DNA of 64,000 nt from Acidobacteriaceae bacterium (lineage in GTDB: Bacteria > Acidobacteriota > Terriglobia > Terriglobales > Acidobacteriaceae). The stretch covers positions 62,001 to 126,000 of the forward strand of contig JAOAPN010000009.1 of assembly GCA_025462885.1 (NCBI GenBank), written 5' to 3'. A model generated the notes under the pieces. It was not told the DNA's origin. It saw only the letters and a program-made list of their open reading frames with translations, and did no database searches. Positions within the stretch are counted from its first letter, which is position 1; the number at the start of each line of letters is the position of its first letter. This document shows positions 7,814 through 16,558 of this stretch, in pieces. Made by a program: the position numbers and the translations under genes.

Positions 7814-10795
7814 ATGAAGATGTTTAAGCGGCTGTTCTTTTCTTTCACTCTCCTCATCGGTAGCGCATACGCACAACAGACTGGCATCTCCGGACATGTA
7901 ACCGATCCGCAGGGCGCGGTCATTACGGGAGCTGACGTTGTGGTGAAGCAGGAAGGAGGCGGCGGAGCCTTCAGCACGAAAACGAACTCACAGGGCACCT
8001 ACCTCATTCCGTCGATCTCCGCTGGCGACTATGTCGTGACCATTCACGCAGCCGGGTTTAGCACCGTGAAGACCCGAATTACCATGCTCGTCGGGCAGAC
8101 ACCGGATATCGAGACCATGCTTCCCCTCGAGGGATCCAATACGAACGTCGTAGTCACCAGCGATTCGACCGCCGTGGATACCACCTCCTCCACCGTCGCC
8201 GGTAACGTAACCCCGCAGGAGGTCCAGGGCCTTCCCATTAACGGCCGCAACTACATGCAGCTTTCGGCGCTCGTCCCGGGCATCCACATCAATGCCATCA
8301 CCGCCGACGTCCCGGTAGGCGCCGCCTCCGAGTCCGGCAAGTTCCAGATCACCATGGACGGCCTGCAGGTCTCGCAGGATACCGCCGGATCCTCCTTCGG
8401 GCAGCCTCGCTTCTCGCAGGATGCGATCTCACAGTTCCAGATCATCACCAACCGCTTCGACGCGACCCTCGGCCGCTCGGCCGGCGTCTACGTCAACGCG
8501 CAATCCAAGAGCGGTGCCAACACCATCCACGGTGGCGCCTTCGGATACTTCCGCAACGACTCGCTCAACGCCTCCGACCCAATCACCCGCAAGGTCCTGC
8601 CCTTCAGCGATCAGCAGTACGGTGGAACCATTGGCGGACCCATCATGAAGGACAAGCTCTGGTACTTTGGCTCCTACGAGGGAGAGCGGTCCCCCAGCAC
8701 TTCGACCACCACCTCCAACCTCGCTGGAAGCTCGCCCTTCTCGCATGCCGGTACGTTGAAACTCAACGAGTTCCTCGGCCGTGGCGATTACCAGATCAAC
8801 AGCAAGAATCGGGTTCTCCTGCGCGGGGATGGCTTCAACTACAAGAACGACTACTCTGGCGTCAGCGGAAACACGGATCCCTCGACTGCCTACTACGGCA
8901 CCCGTATGAGCTACGGATACGTCGCCGACTGGAACACCAATATCTCGAACAACCTGGTCAACGATTTCCGTGCTGGCTTCCACCACTTCGAGTGGCAGTA
9001 CCTGCCCTACTACGAGAGCATCCAGGTCATCTTCCCCAACGTCACTGTCGGCGGCCCCTACAACTATCCGCAGGTCTTCCAGCAGAACACCCAGCAGTAC
9101 CGCGACGATCTCTTCTGGCTCAAAGGGAAGCACTCCATCAAGGTCGGCGCAGAGTTGCTCTACACCAAGCACGGAGGCTTCTTCCAGCAGAACGTACGTG
9201 GTCGCGTAACCTCCTGCGGTGCAACTCCAACCGCAGCAGATGTAGCAGCCATGTTCCCCAAGGGCACGACGGACGTCGCAAGCTGGAACCTCACCGCCAT
9301 CAGCAATGTCTGCAACCGTGGAGCCGGCACCACCTACGTTCAGGGCTACGGCGACTTTACCGTCAACATCCCCCGCACCATCCTTGGAGTTTGGGTCCAG
9401 GACGACTGGAAGATCCTTCCCCGCCTGACCCTGAACCTTGGTCTTCGCTATGACAACGACCTCGGAGCCTTCACCGGTGGACCCAAGTTGACCAACGGTC
9501 TGCTCACCCCGCAGGGCAACGACAACAACAACATCGCGCCGCGCATCGGACTCGCCTATGATCCCTGGGGCGACGGCAAGACCGTCATTCGTGGTGGAGC
9601 TGGTCTCTATTACGCCGACGTCTCCGCCAACCAGATCATCGATCAGCAGATATTCAACGGCGTCTCCACCATCCAGGCCTCGGTCAGCGGCACGAGCGTC
9701 AATCTTGCGAATCCCTTCAACGGCGGCAATCCCGCTACCAACCCCGGAGCCTACCTACAGGCGGTACAGCCGCTCGCACAGGCTGCACGGGTGCCCTACG
9801 CGCTTCAGGTCTCCTTTGGCGTCCAGCGCGAACTACCCTTCCGCACAACCCTCACTGCGGATCTCGTCCACAATCGCGCTTACAACGACTGGCTTCGCTT
9901 CAACGGCAACCTGCTCGTCGACCCAAGCAATCCACAGCGCAACCTGAATCCCAACACCGCGCTTGCGTCCTCGACAGCACGCACCTGCGGCAACGGATCG
10001 GTCACTCTGGACACCATTGGCACCTACTCCGCTGCCACCAAGCAGGTCTGCAACCAGCAGTTCACCAGCGTCTCCCAGTTCTTCACCCCGAACGGAGCCG
10101 GCTCAATCTACGACGGTCTGCAGATTGGCCTCAAGCACAACACCCAGGCCGGCTTCACCGGTGGTCTCGCTTACACCTTCGCTCGCACCAAGAACTCCAC
10201 CGAAGGTCCCTTCTACTACGCCAACAAGCCTTTCGCGAAGGACGTGAAGGACGAGTGGGCGAACGGCACCGACGACCAGCGCCACTCGCTGACCGTCACC
10301 GGAGAATACAAGTGGAGATACGGGCTGGCTCTCTCCTCCCTCTATCGCTTCGGTTCAGGTGCGGCCTTTGCGACCAGCACCGGAACGGCAGCTCCTAACG
10401 GTGCACCCGCCAGCTTCAATCGCACCGTCGCATTGAACACGACGCCCATCGCAGCGGGAGCGACCTGCGCCGTAGCTCCATGCGCCACGGTCTACGCGCC
10501 GCTCTCGAAGTTCCACTACGACGCGGGCTATGGCTATTACGTCATGGACCGCAACGCTCTCCGCGGACGTCCGATCCAGCGCGTCGACAGCCGCCTCCAG
10601 GAGACCATCCCCGTTCATGAGCGTTACAAAGTCATCGTTGCGGTGGAGGCCTTCAACCTCTTCAACCACTCCAACTATGGCAACTATGTCACGACAGCAA
10701 ACAGCGCAACGTACGGAAATCCCGCCAGCACCTCGGGAAGTCCGTTCGAGTTCTCCGCACGCCAACTGCAGTTCATCGGACGCTTCCAGTTCTAA
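7814..10795 (+). CDS. Oar-like TonB-dependent outer-membrane receptor
   Basis: A 993-residue outer-membrane protein. Residues 1-20 are a signal peptide (ending SAYAQ). Residues 24-105 form a carboxypeptidase-regulatory-like beta-sandwich (GISGHVTDPQGAVITGADV). A plug-like region follows (about 125-230, with LPINGRNYMQLSALVPG and ATLGRSAGVYVNAQSKSG), then a long beta-barrel ending in an aromatic C-terminal strand (LQFIGRFQF), as needed for outer-membrane insertion. This expanded family is typical of Acidobacteriota and Oar of Myxococcus. It probably imports or exports a polymer-derived ligand with TonB energy. A propeller-amidohydrolase gene follows 80 bp downstream with a strong hairpin between them. 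Confidence 0.93.
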   Translation: MKMFKRLFFSFTLLIGSAYAQQTGISGHVTDPQGAVITGADVVVKQEGGGGAFSTKTNSQGTYLIPSISAGDYVVTIHAAGFSTVKTRITMLVGQTPDIETMLPLEGSNTNVVVTSDSTAVDTTSSTVAGNVTPQEVQGLPINGRNYMQLSALVPGIHINAITADVPVGAASESGKFQITMDGLQVSQDTAGSSFGQPRFSQDAISQFQIITNRFDATLGRSAGVYVNAQSKSGANTIHGGAFGYFRNDSLNASDPITRKVLPFSDQQYGGTIGGPIMKDKLWYFGSYEGERSPSTSTTTSNLAGSSPFSHAGTLKLNEFLGRGDYQINSKNRVLLRGDGFNYKNDYSGVSGNTDPSTAYYGTRMSYGYVADWNTNISNNLVNDFRAGFHHFEWQYLPYYESIQVIFPNVTVGGPYNYPQVFQQNTQQYRDDLFWLKGKHSIKVGAELLYTKHGGFFQQNVRGRVTSCGATPTAADVAAMFPKGTTDVASWNLTAISNVCNRGAGTTYVQGYGDFTVNIPRTILGVWVQDDWKILPRLTLNLGLRYDNDLGAFTGGPKLTNGLLTPQGNDNNNIAPRIGLAYDPWGDGKTVIRGGAGLYYADVSANQIIDQQIFNGVSTIQASVSGTSVNLANPFNGGNPATNPGAYLQAVQPLAQAARVPYALQVSFGVQRELPFRTTLTADLVHNRAYNDWLRFNGNLLVDPSNPQRNLNPNTALASSTARTCGNGSVTLDTIGTYSAATKQVCNQQFTSVSQFFTPNGAGSIYDGLQIGLKHNTQAGFTGGLAYTFARTKNSTEGPFYYANKPFAKDVKDEWANGTDDQRHSLTVTGEYKWRYGLALSSLYRFGSGAAFATSTGTAAPNGAPASFNRTVALNTTPIAAGATCAVAPCATVYAPLSKFHYDAGYGYYVMDRNALRGRPIQRVDSRLQETIPVHERYKVIVAVEAFNLFNHSNYGNYVTTANSATYGNPASTSGSPFEFSARQLQFIGRFQF

Positions 10796-10828
10796 TATTG
10801 TTGTGCCTGACCACTCCATCTACAGCCG

Positions 10829-10860
10829 CAACGCGCAGTGCTCCTAAGCACTGCGCGTTG
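10829..10860. terminator. 14-bp perfect hairpin between receptor and amidohydrolase
   Basis: Arms 10829-10842 and 10847-10860 are exact reverse complements around a 4-nt loop (ccta). No T-run follows on the plus strand, so it may be a weak or Rho-assisted terminator, an attenuator or an mRNA 3'-end stabiliser rather than a classical terminator. The hairpin ends only 15 bp before the next start codon. Confidence 0.6.
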
Positions 10861-10875
10861 CCACGAGGACACTCC

Positions 10876-13800
10876 ATGTACCGTGCATCATCCTGGTTGA
10901 ATCGCAGCGTAGTCCTGGCAGTTGCCGTAGTCTCCACCCTTCCCGCCCTAGCCCAGACCAAGCCCGCCAGCTACCCCGTCAAATCCAAAATCATCACCGT
11001 CTCCGAGGGCACCGACATGGCCGCCGCGGTCTCGCCCGACGGCCAGACCCTCATCATCGACCTCCAGGGCATGTTCTATTCGCTTCCCATCGCCGGCGGC
11101 AAAGCGAAGCTGCTCACCGGCCCCATCATCGAAGCCTCCCATCCCGAGTTCTCCCCGGACGGCACCCAGGTCGTCCTCCAGTCCTACCAGGGCGGCACTT
11201 TCCACATCTGGCTGATGAAGCCCGACGGCACCGGTCTCCGCCAACTCACCACCGGCCACGGCGACGACCGCGAACCCCGCTTCTCGCCCGACGGCCAGAC
11301 CATCGCCTTCGCTTCGGACCGTGCCTTCAAAGGCTCCTACGACATCTGGACCGCGGACATCGCCACCGGCGCCGTCAAGCAGATCACCTCTGGCGAGAAC
11401 GACGAGTACGAGCCCGCCTGGTCGCCCGACGGTAAACAGCTCGCCTACGTCGATGGCGTCTTCGTAACCGGAGCCCCCGGCGTCGGAGGCGTACAGGGCC
11501 GCACCATCGAGGCCATCGACCTCGCCTCCGGCAAGACCCGCACCCTGGCCTCCACCGGCAAGACGCCCGGCCGCCTCGAATCTCCCTCCTGGTCGAAGGA
11601 CGGCAAGCTCGCCTACGTCCAGCTCTTCGGAGTCGGCAACTTCGTCGACTCTTCGAAGATGATGGTCGACGGCGCTCCCGTCTCCGGCGCCAACGACGAT
11701 ACCTTCCCGTTCCCCGCCGCCTGGCTCTCGCCCACCAGCATGGTCTACACCGCCAACGGCAAGATCCTGAAGCTCGACCTCGCCACCAAGGCCGAGTCCA
11801 CCATCCCCTTCACGGCGGATATCAAATCCATTCGCCCCATCTATCCCACCAAGAACTTCCTCTTCGACGCCACCGCCCCCAAGCAGGCCAAGGGCATCTT
11901 CGCCCCGGCCATCTCGCCTGACGGCAAATTCATCGCCTTCGTCGCCCTCAACCAGCTCTACTTGCTGGAGATCGGCAAGCCCAACCCGAAGGCCCTCACC
12001 AACGACTCCTTCTATAAACAGGGAACCGCCTGGTCGCCCGACGGCAAGTGGCTCGCCTACGTCTCCGACAAGGACGGGATCGAGAACATCTACCTCCTTG
12101 ACCCCAAAACCGGTGAAGAGAAGCACCCCGCCCCATCCAAAACCGCCGCGCAGATCTTTCCCGCCTGGTCGCCCGACGGCAAGACCATGGCCTTCCAGGA
12201 GCAGACCGGTGCAACCCTGCTCCTGGACCTCGCGACCGGCAAAACCTCGCCCCTGGCTCCCGCAACGTTCTTTCCCGGCCGCCCAGCCTTCTCCAATAAC
12301 GGCAAGACCGTCTCCATCGCTACCGTTAAACCCTATTCGCACCGCTTCCGCGAAGGCACCAGCTCCATCCTCTCGGTCGACGTAGCCACTAAAAAGACCC
12401 AGTGGTTCGAGCCCGCTCCCTTCGAATCCATTTCCACCCGCACCGAGGACGGCCCTGCCTACTCGCCTGACGGCAAGGAGATGGTCTTCGTCATGGACGA
12501 CCTGCTCTACGCCATGCCCGTCGACGCCGACGGCAAGCCCACCGGCAAGGCCGAAGCCCTCAACGCCGAGACCGCCGACGCCCCCACCTATAGCGGCAAC
12601 AAGATTCTCTATCTCACCAACGGCAAACTGCGCCTCCTGAATCGCGCCACCAAGGCCATCACCCCCGTAGCTCTCAACCTCACCTACAAGCCCGAGCAGC
12701 CGACCGACAAGATCCTCATCCACGCCGCCCGCTACTGGAAGGGCTCCGGCCCCGACACCCTTAAGGATGTAGACGTCCTCGTCGACGGCCACCGCATCGC
12801 CTCCGTCGGTCCCCACGCTGCGAAAGCACCGGTTGGCTACAAGGTCATCGAGGCTCCGAACTCCACCGTCATGCCGGGCCTCTGGGAGAACCACGCGCAC
12901 CCCAACTCCGACTCCTCTATCTATTATGGTGACCGTCTCGGCCGTCTCTGGATGGTCTACGGCATCACCACCCTCCGCGATATGGCCGACCAGGCCTACC
13001 GCGCCGCCGAGCAGAAGGAAGCTTTCGTATCCGGCGCTGCCGTTGGCCCTCGTCTCTTCGCAACCGGCGAGGCCATCGACGGCGAGCGTACCTATTACCC
13101 CATGATGATCCCCACCACCAGCGAGGCACAGCTCCAGCGCGAGTTTGCCCGCCTCAAGGGGCTGGACTTCGACTTCATGAAGCTCTACGTCCGTCTCCCC
13201 TATAGCTGGATCGTCAAGGGTGTGGACTACGCCCATAACCAGATGGGAGTCCAGACCGCCGGCCACTATCTGCTGCCCGCCGTAGCCCTCGGCAACGACG
13301 GCATGAGCCACGTCTCCGCCACCGCCCGCACCGGCTACGCCTACTCCCGCACCCTCACTGGCGCCAGCTACTCCGACGTCCAGAAGCTCATGGCCGAGTC
13401 CGGCATGTGGACCATCAGCACGCTCCTGAACCCCGCCCTCATCGTCGACTCCCCCACCATGGCCGACGACCCGCGCTACGGCGTAGCACCGCCGTGGGAG
13501 CAGGGTCGTCTGATCGCCGCCCGTGACGCCGCGCTGAAGTCCAGCGACAGTGCCAAGACCTCCACCGTGGAGCGCACCATGCGCGAAGAGGCCACCGTCA
13601 AGGGCGTGCTCGATCGCAAAGGAATCTTCATCGGCGGAACAGATTCACCCCTCGACCTGCCCTCCACCTCGCTGCATCTCAACCTGCGCGCGCAGGTGAA
13701 GTACGGTCTGGCTCCCTGGCAGGCCCTCGAAACTGTCACCAGCATCGCCGCCAAGGCCGCCGGAGTCTCCAAAGACCTCGGCACGCTCGAAACCGGCAAG

Positions 13801-13962
13801 CTGGCCGACCTCATCCTCGTCGAAGGCGACCCCATCGCCAACATCGATGACGTCACCAAGGTGCAGTGCGTCATGAAGAACGGCAAAATCATGTCCGTAG
13901 GCGACATCATGAAGCCGTTCGTAGCCAGCAACCTCGGATCGGATATCTGCCCGGCCCACTAA
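10876..13962 (+). CDS. Secreted beta-propeller (TolB-like) plus amidohydrolase fusion protein
   Basis: A protein of about 1028 residues. The ATG at 10876 is chosen because GAGG lies 8 nt upstream and it gives a proper signal peptide ending ALAQ; an in-frame start 26 codons earlier would bury it. Residues ~30-620 contain about ten SPDG-type blades (PEFSPDGTQVV, PRFSPDGQTIAFASD), a TolB/WD40-like propeller. From about residue 640 an imidazolonepropionase-like amidohydrolase follows, with metal-binding HAH at H673/H675, an IGGTDSPLD segment with Asp about 923, and the closing composite strand (KLADLILVEGDPI). The family includes dipeptidases and cyclic-imide hydrolases; here the substrate is unknown. 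Proximity to the receptor suggests a scavenging role in the periplasm. Confidence 0.9.
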   Translation: MYRASSWLNRSVVLAVAVVSTLPALAQTKPASYPVKSKIITVSEGTDMAAAVSPDGQTLIIDLQGMFYSLPIAGGKAKLLTGPIIEASHPEFSPDGTQVVLQSYQGGTFHIWLMKPDGTGLRQLTTGHGDDREPRFSPDGQTIAFASDRAFKGSYDIWTADIATGAVKQITSGENDEYEPAWSPDGKQLAYVDGVFVTGAPGVGGVQGRTIEAIDLASGKTRTLASTGKTPGRLESPSWSKDGKLAYVQLFGVGNFVDSSKMMVDGAPVSGANDDTFPFPAAWLSPTSMVYTANGKILKLDLATKAESTIPFTADIKSIRPIYPTKNFLFDATAPKQAKGIFAPAISPDGKFIAFVALNQLYLLEIGKPNPKALTNDSFYKQGTAWSPDGKWLAYVSDKDGIENIYLLDPKTGEEKHPAPSKTAAQIFPAWSPDGKTMAFQEQTGATLLLDLATGKTSPLAPATFFPGRPAFSNNGKTVSIATVKPYSHRFREGTSSILSVDVATKKTQWFEPAPFESISTRTEDGPAYSPDGKEMVFVMDDLLYAMPVDADGKPTGKAEALNAETADAPTYSGNKILYLTNGKLRLLNRATKAITPVALNLTYKPEQPTDKILIHAARYWKGSGPDTLKDVDVLVDGHRIASVGPHAAKAPVGYKVIEAPNSTVMPGLWENHAHPNSDSSIYYGDRLGRLWMVYGITTLRDMADQAYRAAEQKEAFVSGAAVGPRLFATGEAIDGERTYYPMMIPTTSEAQLQREFARLKGLDFDFMKLYVRLPYSWIVKGVDYAHNQMGVQTAGHYLLPAVALGNDGMSHVSATARTGYAYSRTLTGASYSDVQKLMAESGMWTISTLLNPALIVDSPTMADDPRYGVAPPWEQGRLIAARDAALKSSDSAKTSTVERTMREEATVKGVLDRKGIFIGGTDSPLDLPSTSLHLNLRAQVKYGLAPWQALETVTSIAAKAAGVSKDLGTLETGKLADLILVEGDPIANIDDVTKVQCVMKNGKIMSVGDIMKPFVASNLGSDICPAH

Positions 13963-13992
13963 ACGCTTGCAATCAACCGAACCACGCAGCAT

Positions 13993-14031
13993 AAGGGCGG
14001 CCTCTCTTCAGTGGGTCCGCCCTTCTTCTTT
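13993..14031 (+). terminator. Intrinsic terminator after the amidohydrolase
   Basis: An 8-bp GC stem (aagggcgg at 13993-14000, ccgccctt at 14017-14024) is followed by cttcttt. It lies 30 bp after the stop. Confidence 0.6.
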
Positions 14032-14108
14032 GCCGCTATCTCGCGGTATTCCCGGTCTTTGCTGCCGTGCCCTTGCCCCACCCCCGTCACTCGCGTAGCC
14101 TCATACCT

Positions 14109-14804
14109 ATGCAAGAACACTGCCATCGCTGTGGCGGCGAACTCGTCTCCGGACCAGATATCACTCCGTTCTGCCCCCACTGCGGGGCTCCTCAGCTCTA
14201 TTTGCAGGAGTATGACCGCACCGACTCCGAAACCGCCCCCAGCGACTCCACCGGAACGCCTCCGCCTCCCGCGCCGCCGCTCGTGGACTGGCAGGCTGCC
14301 ATCCGCTGCGCCCTTCTGGTCGCCGGAATCGCCGCCGTCCTCAGCCTGATCGCCACCCGTGTCCCCTTCGTCTCGCCCTTCAGTTCGCTCACCATTCTGA
14401 GCGCGTCTATCCTCACGATGGGTCTCTACCAGCGCCGCAGACCCCGCGCCCGGATGGACGCCGCCGTAGGAGCACGCATCGGCCTCATCACCGGCCTCTC
14501 GCTGGTCGTCTGCCTGACAGTGGCGATGGCCATCGCCGGTCTGATCGCCCGTTTCGGCCTGCATAGTATGGGCGCCTTCGACGTTGAGCTCACCCAGCAG
14601 CTTCGCCTCCAGATCGACCGGGCCGTGGCCGCCAACCCCGTCCCGCCCGATACGCTCCACTACTTCTATTCGCCCGAGTTCCGTGCCGGCATGATGCTCA
14701 CCGGCGTGGCCATGTTCTCCTTCGTGCTGCTCTTCTTCTCGACTGTCGGCGGCGCCCTCAGCGGCTTGCTACGCACTCGCCGCGTTGTTACCCCTGTCGC
14801 CTAA
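14109..14804 (+). CDS. Zinc-ribbon membrane protein of unknown function
   Basis: About 231 residues from the ATG giving MQEHCHRCGG. An N-terminal zinc ribbon has two CxxC knuckles (CHRCGG and CPHCGAP), followed by a Pro/Ser/Thr-rich linker. Four hydrophobic segments follow, at about residues 65-85 (CALLVAGIAAVLSLIA), 88-105, 130-155 (IGLITGLSLVVCLTVAMAIAGLIA) and 200-222 (AGMMLTGVAMFSFVLLFFSTVGGA). No enzymatic motif is visible. It sits 68 bp before pyrR on the same strand but has no evident link to pyrimidine metabolism. A longer start 14 codons upstream lacks the zinc-ribbon-at-start pattern. Confidence 0.75.
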   Translation: MQEHCHRCGGELVSGPDITPFCPHCGAPQLYLQEYDRTDSETAPSDSTGTPPPPAPPLVDWQAAIRCALLVAGIAAVLSLIATRVPFVSPFSSLTILSASILTMGLYQRRRPRARMDAAVGARIGLITGLSLVVCLTVAMAIAGLIARFGLHSMGAFDVELTQQLRLQIDRAVAANPVPPDTLHYFYSPEFRAGMMLTGVAMFSFVLLFFSTVGGALSGLLRTRRVVTPVA

Positions 14805-14872
14805 GCCAGTTGCCGGTTCCCACGACCCGCGCCCCTGCTGATATCATCGCTCCAATCACTGTGACGGAACCC

Positions 14873-15493
14873 ATGCCTGAACAAACGCCTGAATCGAAGC
14901 CCGAAGTGACCTCTGAGATCTCTGAGACCCCAGCCCCCCGTACCCCCCGCCTGCGTGAAAAAGGCCGCCTCATGTCGGCCTCCGAGATCGAGCGCACCCT
15001 CGTCCGGCTCGCCCACGAGATCGTCGAAAAGAACGACGGCGGCTCCAACATCGGCCTGGTCGGGATCAAACGCCGCGGAGTCCCCCTGGCCCAGCGCCTG
15101 GGTGCACTCATCGCCAAGATCGAGAAGCACCCCATCGACGTCGGCACCCTCGACATCAGCTTCTACCGCGACGACCTATCGACCGACGGCCCCCGTCCAA
15201 CGGTCACCAAAGGCGAACTCGGCTTCGACGTCAACGGTCGCGATATCGTCCTGATGGACGACGTGCTCTACACCGGCCGCACCATCCGCGCCGCCCTCGA
15301 CGCGCTCTTCGACCACGGCCGCCCCAAGTCCGTCCAGCTTCTCGTCCTCATCGACCGCGGCCACCGCGAGCTACCGATTCAGGCGACCTTCACCGGCCGC
15401 ACCATCCCGACCTCCAGCCGCGAGATCATCGAAGTCAAACTCAACGAAGTCGACGGTCAGGAACAGGTACTCCTCGTCGAACTGGTCGACTGA
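14873..15493 (+). CDS. pyrR: PyrR: pyrimidine operon regulator / uracil phosphoribosyltransferase
   Basis: About 206 residues from the ATG of MPEQTPESK. A 30-residue Pro/Glu/Ser-rich extension precedes the ~175-residue PyrR core (LMSASEIERTLVRLAHEIVEK). The PRPP-binding loop DIVLMDDVLYTGRTIRAAL is intact and the RGHRELPIQ segment is typical of PyrR. In the family it binds pyrimidine mRNA leaders with UMP and also makes UMP from uracil. It heads a pyrR-pyrB-pyrC cluster. I could not find a convincing PyrR-binding loop in the 95-bp pyrR-pyrB gap, so the regulatory role here is inferred from family. Confidence 0.92.
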   Translation: MPEQTPESKPEVTSEISETPAPRTPRLREKGRLMSASEIERTLVRLAHEIVEKNDGGSNIGLVGIKRRGVPLAQRLGALIAKIEKHPIDVGTLDISFYRDDLSTDGPRPTVTKGELGFDVNGRDIVLMDDVLYTGRTIRAALDALFDHGRPKSVQLLVLIDRGHRELPIQATFTGRTIPTSSREIIEVKLNEVDGQEQVLLVELVD

Positions 15494-15588
15494 CCCCGGC
15501 CCACAGCTCAATTCGGGCTGAGATGTAAGGCTTTAGCCCTGGGGCGTGCCCTCCTTCGCGTTGAAACGAACCGTAACCTGAGATACGA

Positions 15589-16548
15589 ATGAATTTGGCT
15601 GCCCTCCATCCCGGCTCCCTCCTCACCATCGCCGACCTCCCCATCCCTGAAGTCGCTTCCATCCTCGCCCTTACCGCCCGCCTCGACCAGACCCCTGCCG
15701 CCGAAAAAGCGAAGCTCCTCGCCAACCGCCGCATCGCCCTGCTCTTCTACGAGTCCTCCACCCGCACCCGCACCTCCTTTGAACTGGCCGCCAAGTCTCT
15801 CGGCGCGACGACGACCCTGGTCTCCGATAAATCTTCCTCGATCGAGAAGGGCGAATCCCTCAAGGACACCGGCCTTACCCTGCGGGCTCTCGGCGCAGAG
15901 TGCATCATCCTCCGCCACCCCGCCTCCGGTTCACCCTTTGTTCTTGCCCGCACCACTGGCCTCCCCGTCCTCAACGCCGGGGACGGCATGGCCCAGCATC
16001 CTTCGCAGGCTCTGCTCGACCTCCGCACCATCCTGAATCGCCTCCACCTGGACCCGACAACCGTCCACGACAAATCGCTCCTCGGGCTGACGATCACCAT
16101 CACGGGAGACATCCTTCACTCCCGCGTTGCCCGTTCGAACGTCATGCTCCTGCCCCGACTCGGTGCGAAGGTCATTCTCTGCGGTCCCGAACCGCTGCTG
16201 CCAGAGATCGCCGCAGGCCTGGCGGACGGGCTGGAGATTACCCGCAACTTCGACGAAGCCCTCTCCCGCTCGCAGATCGTCATGATGCTCCGCATCCAGA
16301 AAGAACGCCTCGCCGGCCTGGAACTCGATTTGGGCGAGTACATCGCCCGCTTCCAACTCAACGAACCCCGCCTCGCTGCCCAGGCCCCCAAAGCTCTCGT
16401 CCTCCACCCCGGCCCGATGGTGCGCGGCCTCGAAATCTCCGGCGAAGTAGCCGACGGCCCCAACTCCGCCATCCTCGAACAGGTCACCAACGGCCTCGCC
16501 ATCCGCTCGGCCCTGCTGGTGCGAGCCCTTGGAGCCCAGGCAAACTAA
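15589..16548 (+). CDS. pyrB: Aspartate carbamoyltransferase catalytic chain
   Basis: A 319-residue cytosolic enzyme joining carbamoyl phosphate to aspartate, the committed step of UMP synthesis. The carbamoyl-phosphate loop YESSTRTRTSFE is intact (S57-T58-R59-T60-R61), as are the HPSQALLDL motif, the HPGPM segment of the 240s region and a late Arg-Gly (MVRGLEIS). No pyrI regulatory chain is adjacent. It stands 10 bp before pyrC, showing cotranscription. Confidence 0.97.
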   Translation: MNLAALHPGSLLTIADLPIPEVASILALTARLDQTPAAEKAKLLANRRIALLFYESSTRTRTSFELAAKSLGATTTLVSDKSSSIEKGESLKDTGLTLRALGAECIILRHPASGSPFVLARTTGLPVLNAGDGMAQHPSQALLDLRTILNRLHLDPTTVHDKSLLGLTITITGDILHSRVARSNVMLLPRLGAKVILCGPEPLLPEIAAGLADGLEITRNFDEALSRSQIVMMLRIQKERLAGLELDLGEYIARFQLNEPRLAAQAPKALVLHPGPMVRGLEISGEVADGPNSAILEQVTNGLAIRSALLVRALGAQAN

Positions 16549-16558
16549 GTCCTCGACC

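Noticed and set aside
10948..13311. A 787-codon open frame on the minus strand
   Set aside because: It is antisense to the propeller-amidohydrolase and reflects GC-rich third-position bias. The plus-strand product has signal peptide, domains and catalytic motifs; the minus product is Gly/Val/Asp-rich low complexity.
15494..15588. PyrR-type attenuator between pyrR and pyrB
   Set aside because: No conserved binding loop or antiterminator/terminator pair could be drawn with confidence.
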